Below, in pieces: positions 1 through 8,160 of a stretch of DNA of 64,000 nucleotides (position 1 is the first letter of the stretch; each line of letters begins with the position of its first letter). Location of the stretch: the NCBI RefSeq assembly GCF_014203755.1, contig NZ_JACHJS010000001.1:2914001-2978000 (forward strand), read 5' to 3'. This DNA is from Saccharothrix violaceirubra. Lineage in GTDB: Bacteria; Actinomycetota; Actinomycetes; Mycobacteriales; Pseudonocardiaceae. A program made the position numbers and the translations under genes. Below the pieces are notes generated by a model that saw only the letters and a program-made list of their open reading frames with translations, searched no databases and had not been told where the DNA came from.

Positions 1-345
1 CGCCTGCCGCCGCGTCCCGGCCCAGTCGACCGGGCCGGTGACGGCGTCTGCCACGTCGGCCTCCTGCACGCGGGCGGCACCGGGCGACAGCCACGGCGCC
101 CGCTCACCACCGCGCTGTGCCGGGTAGGTCACGGTGACCATGACCTCGCGCCGGTCGGCCGGGTGCCACGGGTCGGCGCGGTCGCCGTCGACCAGGTGCA
201 GATCGGTCGTGCCGATCAGGTGGTGCCCGCTGGTGCCGGGCAACGTGACGCGGACGGGTGGGGCGGCTTGAGCGGGAACGGCGAGCAGTGCGGTCGTCAC
301 GACTCCGGCCACCAGTGCCGCCGTTCGTCTGTAGGGAGTGGACAC
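1..345 (-). CDS. Secreted alpha/beta hydrolase, PAF-acetylhydrolase/lipase-like (5' part only)
   Basis: Only the N-terminal 115 residues are present; the gene runs off the left edge. The chosen GTG start (345) gives a clean signal peptide (MSTPYRRTAALVAGVVTTAL, then LAVPAQA) and has a GAGGGG ribosome site about 9 bases upstream. An in-frame ATG at 384 would add 13 charged residues and lacks a good ribosome site. After the signal comes VRVTLPGTSGHHLIGTTDLH and then a DPW..REVMVTVTYPA segment. That pattern is typical of the first strands of secreted actinobacterial alpha/beta hydrolases related to platelet-activating-factor acetylhydrolase. The catalytic serine region is outside the window, so the substrate cannot be judged. 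The gene is divergent from the lipoprotein gene at 687. Confidence 0.72.
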   Translation of the reverse strand, partial: MSTPYRRTAALVAGVVTTALLAVPAQAAPPVRVTLPGTSGHHLIGTTDLHLVDGDRADPWHPADRREVMVTVTYPAQRGGERAPWLSPGAARVQEADVADAVTGPVDWAGTRRQA

Positions 346-686
346 TCCGGGGTTCCCCTCGGTCGTCGGGTGGTTCCGCGTCATCGTGGCAAGGCAACCG
401 GGTCGGACGCGTCCAGCCGTGGAACCAGTTCCGAGTCGCGAAAGCATGATGGCGCCTACCACCTTGGTCTCGTCGAACCCCGAGTCGGGCCCTGAGTCGT
501 CCCGCGGACGGTCAGGGGCCAGTCGGCGAGGGCTACGGCCACGCGCTGTCGTTCGCGTCCGATCCTCCGGTCCGGTACCGCGAGCCGGTCGGGGAATAGG
601 GTGGCGACGACGGCCCCGGGACACGTCGGAACCGACCGCGGCCCGCTGCCGGACGGCCCTGGAGAACCGGAAAGGAACCGCGCCCG
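346..686. other. Divergent intergenic region, no gene seen
   Basis: About 340 bases separate the hydrolase gene (minus) from the lipoprotein gene (plus). Short open frames here overlap each other on both strands and have no ribosome sites or recognisable protein sequence. It presumably holds two divergent promoters. I could not identify convincing -35/-10 pairs or an operator. Confidence 0.5.
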
Positions 687-1157
687 GTGACCCGAACCAC
701 CCGCCACTTCGCCGTGGCCCTTCTGCTGCTGATCGCGACCGCCTGTGGCACGACCCGGCCGGAGCGGGGACGCCCTGCCTCGCCCGTCAAGTCGGGTACC
801 GGCGAACTCCGCACGGATCTCGACCCGCTCACCGCCCGCTTTCCTCTTCTCGCCGCGGCGGTGAAGGCGGAATGGATGTCCGGCACTCTCGGTGACGACC
901 GGGTCCCCGGTCCGTCCACCTACTGGATCGACGCCGTCGTCACCCTGCCCGAGGCCACGCTCGCGGAGATCGACAGGGGAACGCGGGAAGACACCACTCC
1001 GCCCGCTGTCGTCGAAGGTCTGCGGGACCGCCTTCCCGGCGGCCCCTACCTCACCGGTCGATCCCTCGACGACGCCTTCACCACCGCGACCTGGTCCGCG
1101 TCCGCCTACCGGGCCAAGGGCACCGACGTCCTGGTCCTGGTGGCCAGGGGGCAGTAG
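687..1157 (+). CDS. Small putative lipoprotein, unknown function
   Basis: This encodes a 156-residue protein starting at GTG with a GGAAAGGAA ribosome site just upstream. The N-terminus is a lipoprotein-type signal: a short basic stretch, the hydrophobic run VALLLLIATA and a Cys at residue 20 that could be lipidated. The lipobox is slightly off consensus (A-T-A-C). The mature part is soluble, with an acidic N-terminal half and the sequence STYWIDAVVTLPEATL. I do not recognise a family. It is likely anchored on the outside of the membrane. It stands alone and is separated from the convergent DJ-1 family gene by a strong hairpin at 1296-1326. Confidence 0.65.
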   Translation: MTRTTRHFAVALLLLIATACGTTRPERGRPASPVKSGTGELRTDLDPLTARFPLLAAAVKAEWMSGTLGDDRVPGPSTYWIDAVVTLPEATLAEIDRGTREDTTPPAVVEGLRDRLPGGPYLTGRSLDDAFTTATWSASAYRAKGTDVLVLVARGQ

Positions 1158-1295
1158 GCGGCACGGGGTTTGCCGGTGGGGCGGTGGAAGAACACCGGTG
1201 AATGTGCCGAAAAGAGTGCACAGGATCGGATGTTCCTGCTGCCACGCCGGCTGGGCGGTGCCGGGTTCGCGGCATGGTCCGGGTCGGGGGATCGG

Positions 1296-1326
1296 GCGGC
1301 GGCCGGTCGTGCTCGCCGGCCGCCGC
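1296..1326. terminator. Perfect 11-bp hairpin between convergent genes
   Basis: The arms GCGGCGGCCGG (1296-1306) and CCGGCCGCCGC (1316-1326) are exactly complementary with a 9-base loop. The hairpin lies between the lipoprotein stop (1157) and the DJ-1-family stop (1332), so it can end transcription from both sides. No T-run follows, as is usual in actinomycetes. Confidence 0.6.
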
Positions 1327-1331
1327 GGTGG

Positions 1332-2021
1332 TCAGGCGAGGTGGTCGACGAGCGCCTTGGCGATCACCGGGGCGCTCGCCGGGTTCTGGCCGGTGAGCAG
1401 CGGGCCGTCCTCGACGACGTGCGGCTGCCAGTTCGCCGTCGACCTGGTGAAGTCCGCGCCTCGCAGGACGAGGTCGTCCTCGAGCGAGAACAGCAGGTGG
1501 CGGGACAGGTCGAGTTCGTCGTCCTCGGTGTTGGAGAAGCCGGTGACGGTGCGCCCGGCCACGTAGGGGGTGCCGTCGGGGGACTTCACGTCGCGCAGGA
1601 TGCCGGGCGCGTGGCACACCATCGCGACCGGCGTCCCGGTGGCCAGGGCGTGTTCGACCATGCGGATCACCCGCGAATCGGCGGCCAGGTCCCACAGCAG
1701 GCCGTAGCCGCCGGGGAAGAACAGCGCGTCGAAGTCGCGGTGGTCGACGTCGGCCAGGACGTTGGTGTGGCGCACGGCCCGCATCCCGGCCGGGTCGTCG
1801 AGGAAGCGGTCGGTGTTCGCGGTGGTGAACGGCGCCTGCAGGCTGAGGTGGTCGATCGGCGCCTCACCGCCCAGGGGCGAGGCGAAGACGACCTCGAACC
1901 CCGCTTCGGTGAACACGTAGTAGGGAGTGGCGACCTCTTCGAACCAGGTGCCGGTCTTCTTCCCGCTGACGCCGAGGTCGGCGTGCGAGGACATGGTGAC
2001 GAGGATCCGTGGTCGGGACAT
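1332..2021 (-). CDS. DJ-1/PfpI (Hsp31-like) family protein
   Basis: A 229-residue cytosolic protein of the type 1 glutamine-amidotransferase-like/DJ-1 superfamily. The nucleophile elbow AMVCHAPG places the reactive cysteine at residue 136. The upstream FFPGGYGLLWDL loop supplies the usual backbone for the oxyanion site. The N-terminus (ILVTMSSHADLGVSGKKTG) and the region EVATPYYVFTEAGFEVVFAS match the Hsp31/YDR533C branch, whose members act as glyoxalase III or deglycase-type stress enzymes or holding chaperones. The precise activity here is not determinable. It is divergent from the TetR gene at 2150, with two palindromes between them, so it is probably the main target of that repressor and may answer reactive electrophiles. 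Confidence 0.88.
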   Translation of the reverse strand: MSRPRILVTMSSHADLGVSGKKTGTWFEEVATPYYVFTEAGFEVVFASPLGGEAPIDHLSLQAPFTTANTDRFLDDPAGMRAVRHTNVLADVDHRDFDALFFPGGYGLLWDLAADSRVIRMVEHALATGTPVAMVCHAPGILRDVKSPDGTPYVAGRTVTGFSNTEDDELDLSRHLLFSLEDDLVLRGADFTRSTANWQPHVVEDGPLLTGQNPASAPVIAKALVDHLA

Positions 2022-2040
2022 GAACTGCTCCTTCGGTTGG

Positions 2041-2060
2041 CCTGCCTACTAGTAGGTAGG
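2041..2060. promoter_or_regulatory. Imperfect palindrome, candidate TetR operator 1
   Basis: CCTGCCTACTAGTAGGTAGG is a 20-bp inverted repeat with one mismatched pair and a perfect 12-bp core (2045-2056). It sits 20 bases upstream of the DJ-1-family start codon. It shares the CCTRCCT / AGGTAGG half-site pattern with the palindrome at 2120-2141. Confidence 0.65.
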
Positions 2061-2119
2061 GCAGGGTCAGCCTGACCGGCTCCGGCCGGGTCCGTCAATC
2101 GGGTTGAGACCGGCGTCAC

Positions 2120-2141
2120 GCCTACCTGTCGACAGGTAGGC
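2120..2141. promoter_or_regulatory. Perfect 22-bp palindrome, candidate TetR operator 2
   Basis: The sequence from 2120 to 2141 is a perfect inverted repeat with core CCTACCTGTCGACAGGTAGG. It ends 8 bases before the TetR start codon at 2150, so it overlaps the translation or transcription start and fits autorepression. The half-sites match those of the palindrome at 2041-2060. Confidence 0.72.
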
Positions 2142-2149
2142 TGGGGCTC

Positions 2150-2719
2150 ATGGGTCGTGTCGACACGCAGGGCGCTCTGCTGGACCACGCGACGCGACTG
2201 GTCCGCACCAAGGGCTACGCCGCGTTCAGCTATGCCGACCTCGCCGAGGCCGTCGGCATCCGCAAAGCCAGCGTCCACCACCACTTCGCGACCAAAGAAC
2301 AGCTCGGTGTCGCGCTCGTGGCCGGCTACACCGAACGGTTCCGGGCCCGGCTGTCCGACATCGACCGGCAGGCCACCGGCCCGGTGGACGCGCTGGAGCG
2401 GTACGCCGCCCTCTTCCGCGACGGGCTGTCCGACGGCGAGGCGTGCCTGTGCGGGGTGATCGCGGCCGAGATCGCGGCTGTGCCACCCGCGGTCGCCGCG
2501 GGCGTCGCGGAGTTCTTCGACGTCAACCGGACGTGGCTGACCGCCCTCGTCGAGGCCGGTCGCCGCTCCGGAGCCCTGCGTCCGCGGCGGACCTCCGAGG
2601 AACACGCCGCGGCACTGCTCGCCGCGTTGGAAGGCGCCGTCCTCATCGCCAGGGCGCACGGCGACGTCGCCGCCTTCGACCACGTCGCCGACGCCATGAT
2701 CGCCGCGCTCGTGCCGTGA
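2150..2719 (+). CDS. TetR-family transcriptional repressor
   Basis: A 189-residue regulator. The N-terminal helix-turn-helix is clear: YAAFSYADLAEAVGIRKASV followed by HHHFATKEQL at about residues 23-52. The rest is an all-helical ligand-binding and dimerisation domain with Cys residues in the segment GEACLCGVIAAEI, which could sense electrophiles (inference). The family binds palindromic operators and lets go on ligand binding. Two matching palindromes lie in the 128-base gap shared with the divergent DJ-1-family gene. The simplest reading is autoregulation plus control of that neighbour. Confidence 0.88.
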   Translation: MGRVDTQGALLDHATRLVRTKGYAAFSYADLAEAVGIRKASVHHHFATKEQLGVALVAGYTERFRARLSDIDRQATGPVDALERYAALFRDGLSDGEACLCGVIAAEIAAVPPAVAAGVAEFFDVNRTWLTALVEAGRRSGALRPRRTSEEHAAALLAALEGAVLIARAHGDVAAFDHVADAMIAALVP

Positions 2720-3080
2720 CCCGGTCCGACGTCGGATCGGAGGCCGGGCGGAAATTCCTTGGGACGGCGCATGGATTCCGATTCGGAGGGTCCCGCGCGA
2801 TGCGCCGGAACGTTCGGGTCCCGGCCACTCGTCGTGCCACAATCCGGCGGCACCCCCGCTCTCACGGGAGAGGAGCGGCCGGTGCCCGTTCCGCCTCGCC
2901 GTCCACCGTGCGGACCAAGACCTCGAAGTCGGGGACGCCCGCGCCCGGTGACACCTACCGGGCCGGTCGGGGGACCCTGGCCTACGTGGGCACGAGCGTG
3001 CTCGACCCGGAGACCGGGGAGCAGGGCCCGGGTGCCGCCGTGGCCGGAAACGGTCGTGACGGCGCGTCGACTTCGCGGCA
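2720..3080. other. Intergenic region between convergent genes, no convincing gene
   Basis: About 360 bases lie between the TetR stop and the stop of the SARP regulator. A plus-strand frame starting at GTG 2882 has a GAGAGGAG-like ribosome site, but it encodes a Pro/Arg-rich low-complexity product and overlaps the end of the regulator, so I do not call it. A perfect 12-bp palindrome TCCGACGTCGGA lies at 2725-2736. No clear terminator hairpin was seen. Confidence 0.45.
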
Positions 3081-5894
3081 TCAAGGGTCGTCGACCGGTG
3101 CTTGTCCCGATGTCCGGGCGAGCACCGCACGTATCCGGTCGGCGTCGGGATGTCCGACCTCCTCCATGATGGACAGCGCCTGCCGCCAGGCCCGGGCCGC
3201 CGCGTCGAGGTCGCCGACGGCCTGTCGGGTCTCACCGAGGTGGCAGAGCGATTCGATCTTCCCGTTGCGGTCGCCCAGCTCGTCGTAGAGCGAGAGCGCC
3301 TGCTCGAAACAGGCCATGGCCCGGACGTGATCGCCGAGGTGGTGGTGGGCGTGGCCGATGCTGTCCAAAGTGGACGCCTCGCCGTCGGTGCTGCCCAGCT
3401 CCCGGTGCAGGGCGAGTGCGCTTTCGCACAGTCGCAGGGCGCTCGCGTGGTCGCCGAGCAACGAGTGGTACCACCCCACCGCGTTCACCGCGCGGGCCTC
3501 ACCGCTGCGGTGCCCGGCCGCCTGGAACAGCTCCAGCGCGCACGTCGCATGGTGGAGGGCCTCGGTGAACCGGCCGCGTTGACCCAGTAGCCAGCAGATC
3601 GCCCGGTGTGTGCGTGCCAGACCGACTCGGTCACCGGTGTCGTCGTACAGGTCGAGCGCTTCCCCGAAGTGCTTCCGGGCGTCGTCGTCGCGGCCGATCC
3701 GCCCCAGGGCATTGCCGAGCAGTCGGTGTGCCCTGGCCTGCCCGTCCCGGTCGTCGCGTCGGCGTGCCGCGTCGAGGGCGGTCCGCTGGGTGGCGACGTA
3801 GTCGGTCCACAGGCCGCTGCGGTCCAGGAAGGTGACCAGTGTCCACGGCAGCTGCCAGGCGTGCTCGTCCAGCCGGTGCCCCGCGGCCAGTCCGACGGCA
3901 CCGACCAGCGCCGGCAGTTCGGTCCGGAACCAGTCCAGCGCCCGGCGGTGGTCCGTGATCCGGTCCAGCACCGCGCCCGGTACCGCGGCGGCCAGGACGA
4001 GCGGGTCCCGGAGCGGCTCCAGGAGCCGGTCGGCGGTGTGCGCGGTGTGCAGGTAGTGGTCGAGCAGCCGGTGGACCGCGCGGCGCAGGTCGGCCTCGGT
4101 GTCGTGGCGGTCCGCGAGTTCGATCGCGTATGCGCGCAGCAGGTCGTGGAACGCGAACCGGCCGTGCCTCGACTCGGTGAGCAGGTGGGCCCGGACGAGT
4201 TCGGCGAGCAGCGGGCGGACCGTGCCGGCCGGCGTGCCCGCGAGACTCGCGACGGCGGAGCCGCCCATCTCGGGACCGGGGTGCCGGCTCATCAGCCGGA
4301 ACAGCTTCGCCGTGGCCGGGCCGAGGGTGCGGTAGGACCACGAGAACACCGCACGCGCGTTCAGTTCGTCACCGGTGTCCAACGCGTCCAACCTGGTCGA
4401 GAGATCGCGGAGTTCCCCGGCCGGTACGGCGAGCGGCATGCCCGGGTCGGTGGCCACGCGAGCGGTGACGATGCCGAGCGCGAGCGGCAGTCCCGCGCAG
4501 TACCGCAGCAGGTCCTCCGCCGCCTCGGGTTCGCCCGCCAGTCGGTCCGCTCCGAGATGACCGACGAGCAGTTCGTGCGCTTCGTCGTGGCTGAACATGG
4601 TCAGCGGCACCGGCAGGGCGCCATGCGTGGCGACGAGGCTCGTGAGTCGGTTCCGGCTGGTGATCAGCACGGCGCAGGGCGGGCCTCCGGGCAGCAGCGG
4701 GGCGACCTGTCCGGCACCGGCGGCGTTGTCCAACACGACCAGCACCCGTTTCCCGGCGACCAGGGTGCGGTAGAGCGCGGCTTGGGCGTCGGGGTCCGAG
4801 GGGATCGCACCGGCGGCGACGCCGAGCGCGTCGAGGAAGCCCCGGATCGCCACCGCCGGGGCGACCGGCCGCGCGCCGGGATCGAAGCCGCGCAGGTTGA
4901 CGTACAGCTGCCCGTCGGGGAAGCGGTCGAGGTGCCGGTGCGCCCAGTGGAGCGCGAGCCACGTCTTGCCGACCCCTCCGGTCCCGCTGATCGTGGCGAT
5001 CATCAGGTCGGCCTCCGGCCCCGCGCCGAGGACGCCCAGTTCACGGGAGCGGCCGGTGAACATCCGCGGCGGTGCGGGAAGCTGCCGCGGCGGCGTCGGC
5101 GGCGCGGTCGCGGACTTGGCCGCCGCGGTGTCGGACGGTGTGTCGAGCGTGGTGGTCAGCGTGGGGTCGGCGGTCAGGATCCGCTGGTGCAGTCGGCGGA
5201 GTCGTGGCCCGGGATCGGCGCCGAGTTCGTCGGCGAGCCGGGAACGGATGCGCTGGTAACCGTCCAGGGCCTCCGCCTGGCGTCCGCAGCGGTAGAGAGC
5301 GAGCATCAACTGTCCGGCCAACCGCTCGTCCAGCGGTCGTTCGGCCGCCCGGGTCACCAGTCCCGGCAACGGTTCGTGGTGGCGGCCGTGCCGGAGCAGG
5401 AGGTCGGTGCGGTCCAGTTCGGCCTCGACCCGCTCGGCCTCCAACTCGGTGCGCACGGCGCTGATCCAGTGACCGTCCAACCCGGCGAACGCCTCGCCCC
5501 GCCACAGCGCCAGTGCCCGGCCGAACAGGTCCGCGGCGGCCTGCCCGTCGTCGGTGGTCCGAGCCTCGGCTGTGAGTCGCCGAAAGCGGTGCAGGTCCAC
5601 GGCCGCGGGATCGAGCGTGAGCACGTACCCGCCCGCGCGGCGTCCGATCCGCACCTCGTCGGTCACGGCGAGCGCCCGGCGCAGGCGCGTGAGGTAGGTC
5701 CGCAACGTGTCCCGCGCCCCTCGCGGAGCCCGGTCGGCCCACACCCGCTCCACCAACCGGTCCGCCGTGACCGGCTGATCGGGTTCGACCACCAACGCCG
5801 TCAGCAGGCAGCGCAGCCGGGCCGGGCCGAGGTCGACCGCGAGTCCGTCCACCCATGCCTCGACGCTGCCCAGTACGCGCAACTCCACGACCAT
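3081..5894 (-). CDS. AfsR-like SARP regulator with NB-ARC ATPase and TPR domains
   Basis: A 937-residue regulator. Residues 1-95 form an OmpR-type winged helix (VELRVLGSVEAWVDG, then TADRLVERVW and TLRTYLTRLRRAL). Residues 96-245 form the bacterial transcriptional activation domain (DLHRFRRL through GYQRIRSRLADELGADPGPR). A linker leads to an NB-ARC/STAND ATPase with Walker A GTGGVGKT at 304-311 and Walker B-like VLVVLDNA near 385. From about residue 690 to the end there are repeated TPR motifs (for example GSTDGEASTLDSIGHAHHHL). Proteins of this architecture (AfsR group) activate secondary-metabolite genes by binding direct repeats near the -35 region. The ATG start has a GGGGAG ribosome site. 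The gene is divergent from a small secreted-protein gene. Control of the PKS 21 kb away is possible but unproven. Confidence 0.92.
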   Translation of the reverse strand: MVVELRVLGSVEAWVDGLAVDLGPARLRCLLTALVVEPDQPVTADRLVERVWADRAPRGARDTLRTYLTRLRRALAVTDEVRIGRRAGGYVLTLDPAAVDLHRFRRLTAEARTTDDGQAAADLFGRALALWRGEAFAGLDGHWISAVRTELEAERVEAELDRTDLLLRHGRHHEPLPGLVTRAAERPLDERLAGQLMLALYRCGRQAEALDGYQRIRSRLADELGADPGPRLRRLHQRILTADPTLTTTLDTPSDTAAAKSATAPPTPPRQLPAPPRMFTGRSRELGVLGAGPEADLMIATISGTGGVGKTWLALHWAHRHLDRFPDGQLYVNLRGFDPGARPVAPAVAIRGFLDALGVAAGAIPSDPDAQAALYRTLVAGKRVLVVLDNAAGAGQVAPLLPGGPPCAVLITSRNRLTSLVATHGALPVPLTMFSHDEAHELLVGHLGADRLAGEPEAAEDLLRYCAGLPLALGIVTARVATDPGMPLAVPAGELRDLSTRLDALDTGDELNARAVFSWSYRTLGPATAKLFRLMSRHPGPEMGGSAVASLAGTPAGTVRPLLAELVRAHLLTESRHGRFAFHDLLRAYAIELADRHDTEADLRRAVHRLLDHYLHTAHTADRLLEPLRDPLVLAAAVPGAVLDRITDHRRALDWFRTELPALVGAVGLAAGHRLDEHAWQLPWTLVTFLDRSGLWTDYVATQRTALDAARRRDDRDGQARAHRLLGNALGRIGRDDDARKHFGEALDLYDDTGDRVGLARTHRAICWLLGQRGRFTEALHHATCALELFQAAGHRSGEARAVNAVGWYHSLLGDHASALRLCESALALHRELGSTDGEASTLDSIGHAHHHLGDHVRAMACFEQALSLYDELGDRNGKIESLCHLGETRQAVGDLDAAARAWRQALSIMEEVGHPDADRIRAVLARTSGQAPVDDP

Positions 5895-6078
5895 CCCGGC
5901 TCCCCGGCCACCGACGTGCCTGCCGCACCTGTGTAGTCGTGGCGACCACCGGACTCAACGATGTCGCAACGTTTTGCCCACGGTCGGGCGCGCACCATGG
6001 TCCGCACGGGGGCTGCGGGGACGAACAGGTTCCCGCTGCCGCCGGACCACGGAAGATACCGGCAGAAGGGGGAAGACA

Positions 6079-6525
6079 ATGGCGATGTCGTTCTTCGGAA
6101 CCATCGGCGCGACCGTTGCCGCCGTCGCGTGCGCGGCGGTCACAGTGACCTCACCCGCCTCGGCGGAGCCGTCCGCCGCGGTGTCGCGGTCCACGTCCGG
6201 GGGTGCTTCGACGTCCGCCGCGGCGGACTGCCCCGTCGACCGCTACGGCTACCGCGGGTACGCACTCTGCGGGACCAGGGTCCTGGACGTCGACTGGGGG
6301 AACCGCCGCTACGAGACGTTCGTCGTGGGCACGAACCGCGAGGTCTGGCACGCGTGGCCGGGCAGCGGCGGCTGGAAGTCGATGCACGGGTGGGCGTACG
6401 ACATGAAGGACGCCCGGTGGGAGGGAAAGGCGCGAGTCGTCGAGCACAAGGGTCGGGACAACCGGAGCTGGTGCCACAAGGACCCCGGCACCGGCAAGTG
6501 GTCGGGCACGTACTTCTGCGGGTGA
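6079..6525 (+). CDS. Small secreted protein with two Cys pairs, PLL/lectin-like repeat
   Basis: A 148-residue protein. The ATG at 6079 is preceded by AGAAGGGGGAAG. The N-terminus has a Sec signal ending near ASA-EPS. The mature part has a Ser/Thr/Ala-rich spacer and then a compact domain with four cysteines (CPVDRYG...ALCG and WCHKD...YFCG) that probably form two disulfides. The segment ETFVVGTNREVWHAWPGSGG resembles one blade of PLL/fucolectin-type repeats (F.VGTDG.LWH.WQ...GW), but there is only one copy, so sugar binding is not established. It is monocistronic: a regulator gene is divergent and a strong hairpin (6549-6580) follows. Confidence 0.75.
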   Translation: MAMSFFGTIGATVAAVACAAVTVTSPASAEPSAAVSRSTSGGASTSAAADCPVDRYGYRGYALCGTRVLDVDWGNRRYETFVVGTNREVWHAWPGSGGWKSMHGWAYDMKDARWEGKARVVEHKGRDNRSWCHKDPGTGKWSGTYFCG

Positions 6526-6548
6526 TCCCCTGAAGGAGAAGGTGATTC

Positions 6549-6580
6549 GGTGTGGCCCCGCCCGGCGGCGGGGCCACACC
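6549..6580. terminator. Perfect 13-bp hairpin terminator
   Basis: Arms GGTGTGGCCCCGC (6549-6561) and GCGGGGCCACACC (6568-6580) are exactly complementary with a 6-base loop. It lies 23 bases after the stop of the small secreted-protein gene. No T-run follows. Confidence 0.8.
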
Positions 6581-7164
6581 CCTGCGGTCGTCGGGGCGCG
6601 GACCGCACGCGAGAGCGCCGTCGCCATGAGCGCCTGGACCACCGTGCCGGGATCCTCCGTCCACATCGGAGGGTCGGTCGAGGTGGCCTGGCGGCGAATT
6701 CCGTCGACATTTCCGATTCCGCGCGGCTCCGGTCCGGTCGCGTGATCCGAGGCGGCCGATCGTTATCGGTGGTCCGACCGTTTTGTCCTTGGCGGCAGCC
6801 GGTCGTCCTCGGCGCGTCCCCCGCGATGCCGGTCGACACCGTAACGCGGTGTGCCCGCCTGTCCAGTGCCCGTCAGGGGGAATGTGGAGGGTGAAACTGT
6901 TGTGCGCATGGGATGTGCGCGCGATCCGGCACGGTGACGTCGGTGTTTCCATGCGGATCGGACTACCCGGCGTGACGACCGCCGTGTGTGAACTGGACCA
7001 CATGTCCATCCAGTTGAAATAGTTGCAGCTAGATCTATCTCGATCTACTGTCGATCGCAGCGGCGGTCATGGGGGCCTGCCCGATCGCACTTCCCGTAGG
7101 AGCTTCGGAGCGTTCTCGCTCCGGTTCGGCGTGCGCGCCGACGACGCCTATCAGGGGGAACGAG
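6581..7164. other. Long intergenic region upstream of the AvrD operon
   Basis: About 580 bases without a convincing gene. A 46-codon frame (ATG 6882 to TAG 7022) has an AGGGGG stretch, but it lies too close to the ATG to be a normal ribosome site; it is not called. The last 150 bases are locally richer in A/T (GATCTATCTCGATCTACTG around 7033) and probably carry the operon promoter. I saw no match to known butyrolactone-receptor boxes. Confidence 0.45.
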
Positions 7165-8160
7165 ATGAATGTCCGAAAACTCAGATTCGCGACGATCGAC
7201 GACCACCTGGGTCCGAGTGCCGGCAGGTTCTTCGGTTCCGGCTTCACGAGGGTGTCCCACCGGGTCGGCGACCTGGTGGTCGACCACGACCGCGAGTCCG
7301 TCACGGCGCGCGCCGCGTTGCACTACCCGGCCGACTGGTCCACCAAGTCCACGTCCCGCTCGCTCACCCCGCACCTGAGCACGATCGACGCGGCGGTGTT
7401 GAGCGTGCTGCTCGGCGAGGCCTATCTGACAAGGGCTTTCGGCCTGGGTGCCGAAGCGCGCCGGACGATGTGGTTGCGCGCGTTCAGCGTCAAGGCCGGG
7501 GTGAAGCCGCAGGAGCAGTTGGCGGACTTCGGGATCTCGGCCGCGTACCGGGGGACCGCGGTGGGCCACGGCGGCGCGGTGTCGACGCTCGAGTGCCGGC
7601 TCGGCGGCCTGCGCACCCGGATCGAGATCGTGCACGACCCGGGCGAATCCCTGCCGGGCGCCGGGCGTGAGGTGTTGCCCGACGACTTCCTGGGCGATCC
7701 GGCACGGCGCTACTTCGGCGACGGGTTCCGGGCACGTCGGCAGGAGGTGGTCGACGTCGAGCTCGACCCCGATGCCGCCGAGGCGTCCGCTCTCGTGCGG
7801 ATCACCGGCGACCACGACTTCCCGGACGGGTTCGGCGGCGACCACCAGCCGTCCGTGTCCATTGTGGACGGGATGGTCGTGCTCGCCCAGCTCGCGCAAT
7901 CACTGCTCTACCGGCTCGACGACATCGAGCGCGGCGACAGCAACACGTTGTGGATGCGGCAGGTGGACGTCTCGACGACCTCGCCGCACCGGCCGCTCGG
8001 CGGGGAGTTCGGCACCACCACCTCGATCACCCGCAACCGCCTCCTGGACTTCGACGGCGGCCGGTGGCGCACGACGGACTGGTCCGCCGAGTTCCAGGGC
8101 ATGCACTACGCATACCGGCTCGCGCACCGCCTGCCCGTCGCGCGGCTGGTGACGCTGTGA
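7165..8160 (+). CDS. AvrD-family protein (syringolide-synthase family)
   Basis: A 331-residue protein that I recognise as AvrD family. The opening TIDDHLGPSAGRFFGSGFTR, the block YPADWSTKS followed by LTPHLSTIDAAVLSVLLGEA, and SNTLWMRQV in the second half are the family's hallmarks. AvrD of Pseudomonas syringae (about 311 aa) directs synthesis of syringolides, acyl-glycoside elicitors thought to arise from a beta-ketoacyl thioester and a pentulose. The duplicated opening motif (DDFLGDPARRYFGDGFRAR near residue 173) indicates two related halves, as expected from a double hot-dog-like fold. The ATG at 7165 has AGGGGGAACG as ribosome site. It heads an operon, and its TGA overlaps the next GTG. 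Its substrate in this organism is unknown. Confidence 0.85.
   Translation: MNVRKLRFATIDDHLGPSAGRFFGSGFTRVSHRVGDLVVDHDRESVTARAALHYPADWSTKSTSRSLTPHLSTIDAAVLSVLLGEAYLTRAFGLGAEARRTMWLRAFSVKAGVKPQEQLADFGISAAYRGTAVGHGGAVSTLECRLGGLRTRIEIVHDPGESLPGAGREVLPDDFLGDPARRYFGDGFRARRQEVVDVELDPDAAEASALVRITGDHDFPDGFGGDHQPSVSIVDGMVVLAQLAQSLLYRLDDIERGDSNTLWMRQVDVSTTSPHRPLGGEFGTTTSITRNRLLDFDGGRWRTTDWSAEFQGMHYAYRLAHRLPVARLVTL

Noticed and set aside
2882..3169. Plus-strand frame starting at GTG 2882 after GGGAGAGGAG
   Set aside because: Pro/Arg-rich low complexity and overlaps the 3' end of the well-supported SARP gene.
3606..5936. 776-codon plus-strand frame opposite the SARP regulator
   Set aside because: The minus strand encodes recognisable winged-helix, BTAD, NB-ARC and TPR domains; the plus frame is compositional.
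6882..7022. 46-codon frame upstream of avrD
   Set aside because: Only mixed codon bias, the AGGGGG stretch is too close to the ATG, and there is no recognisable sequence. It might be worth a homology check.
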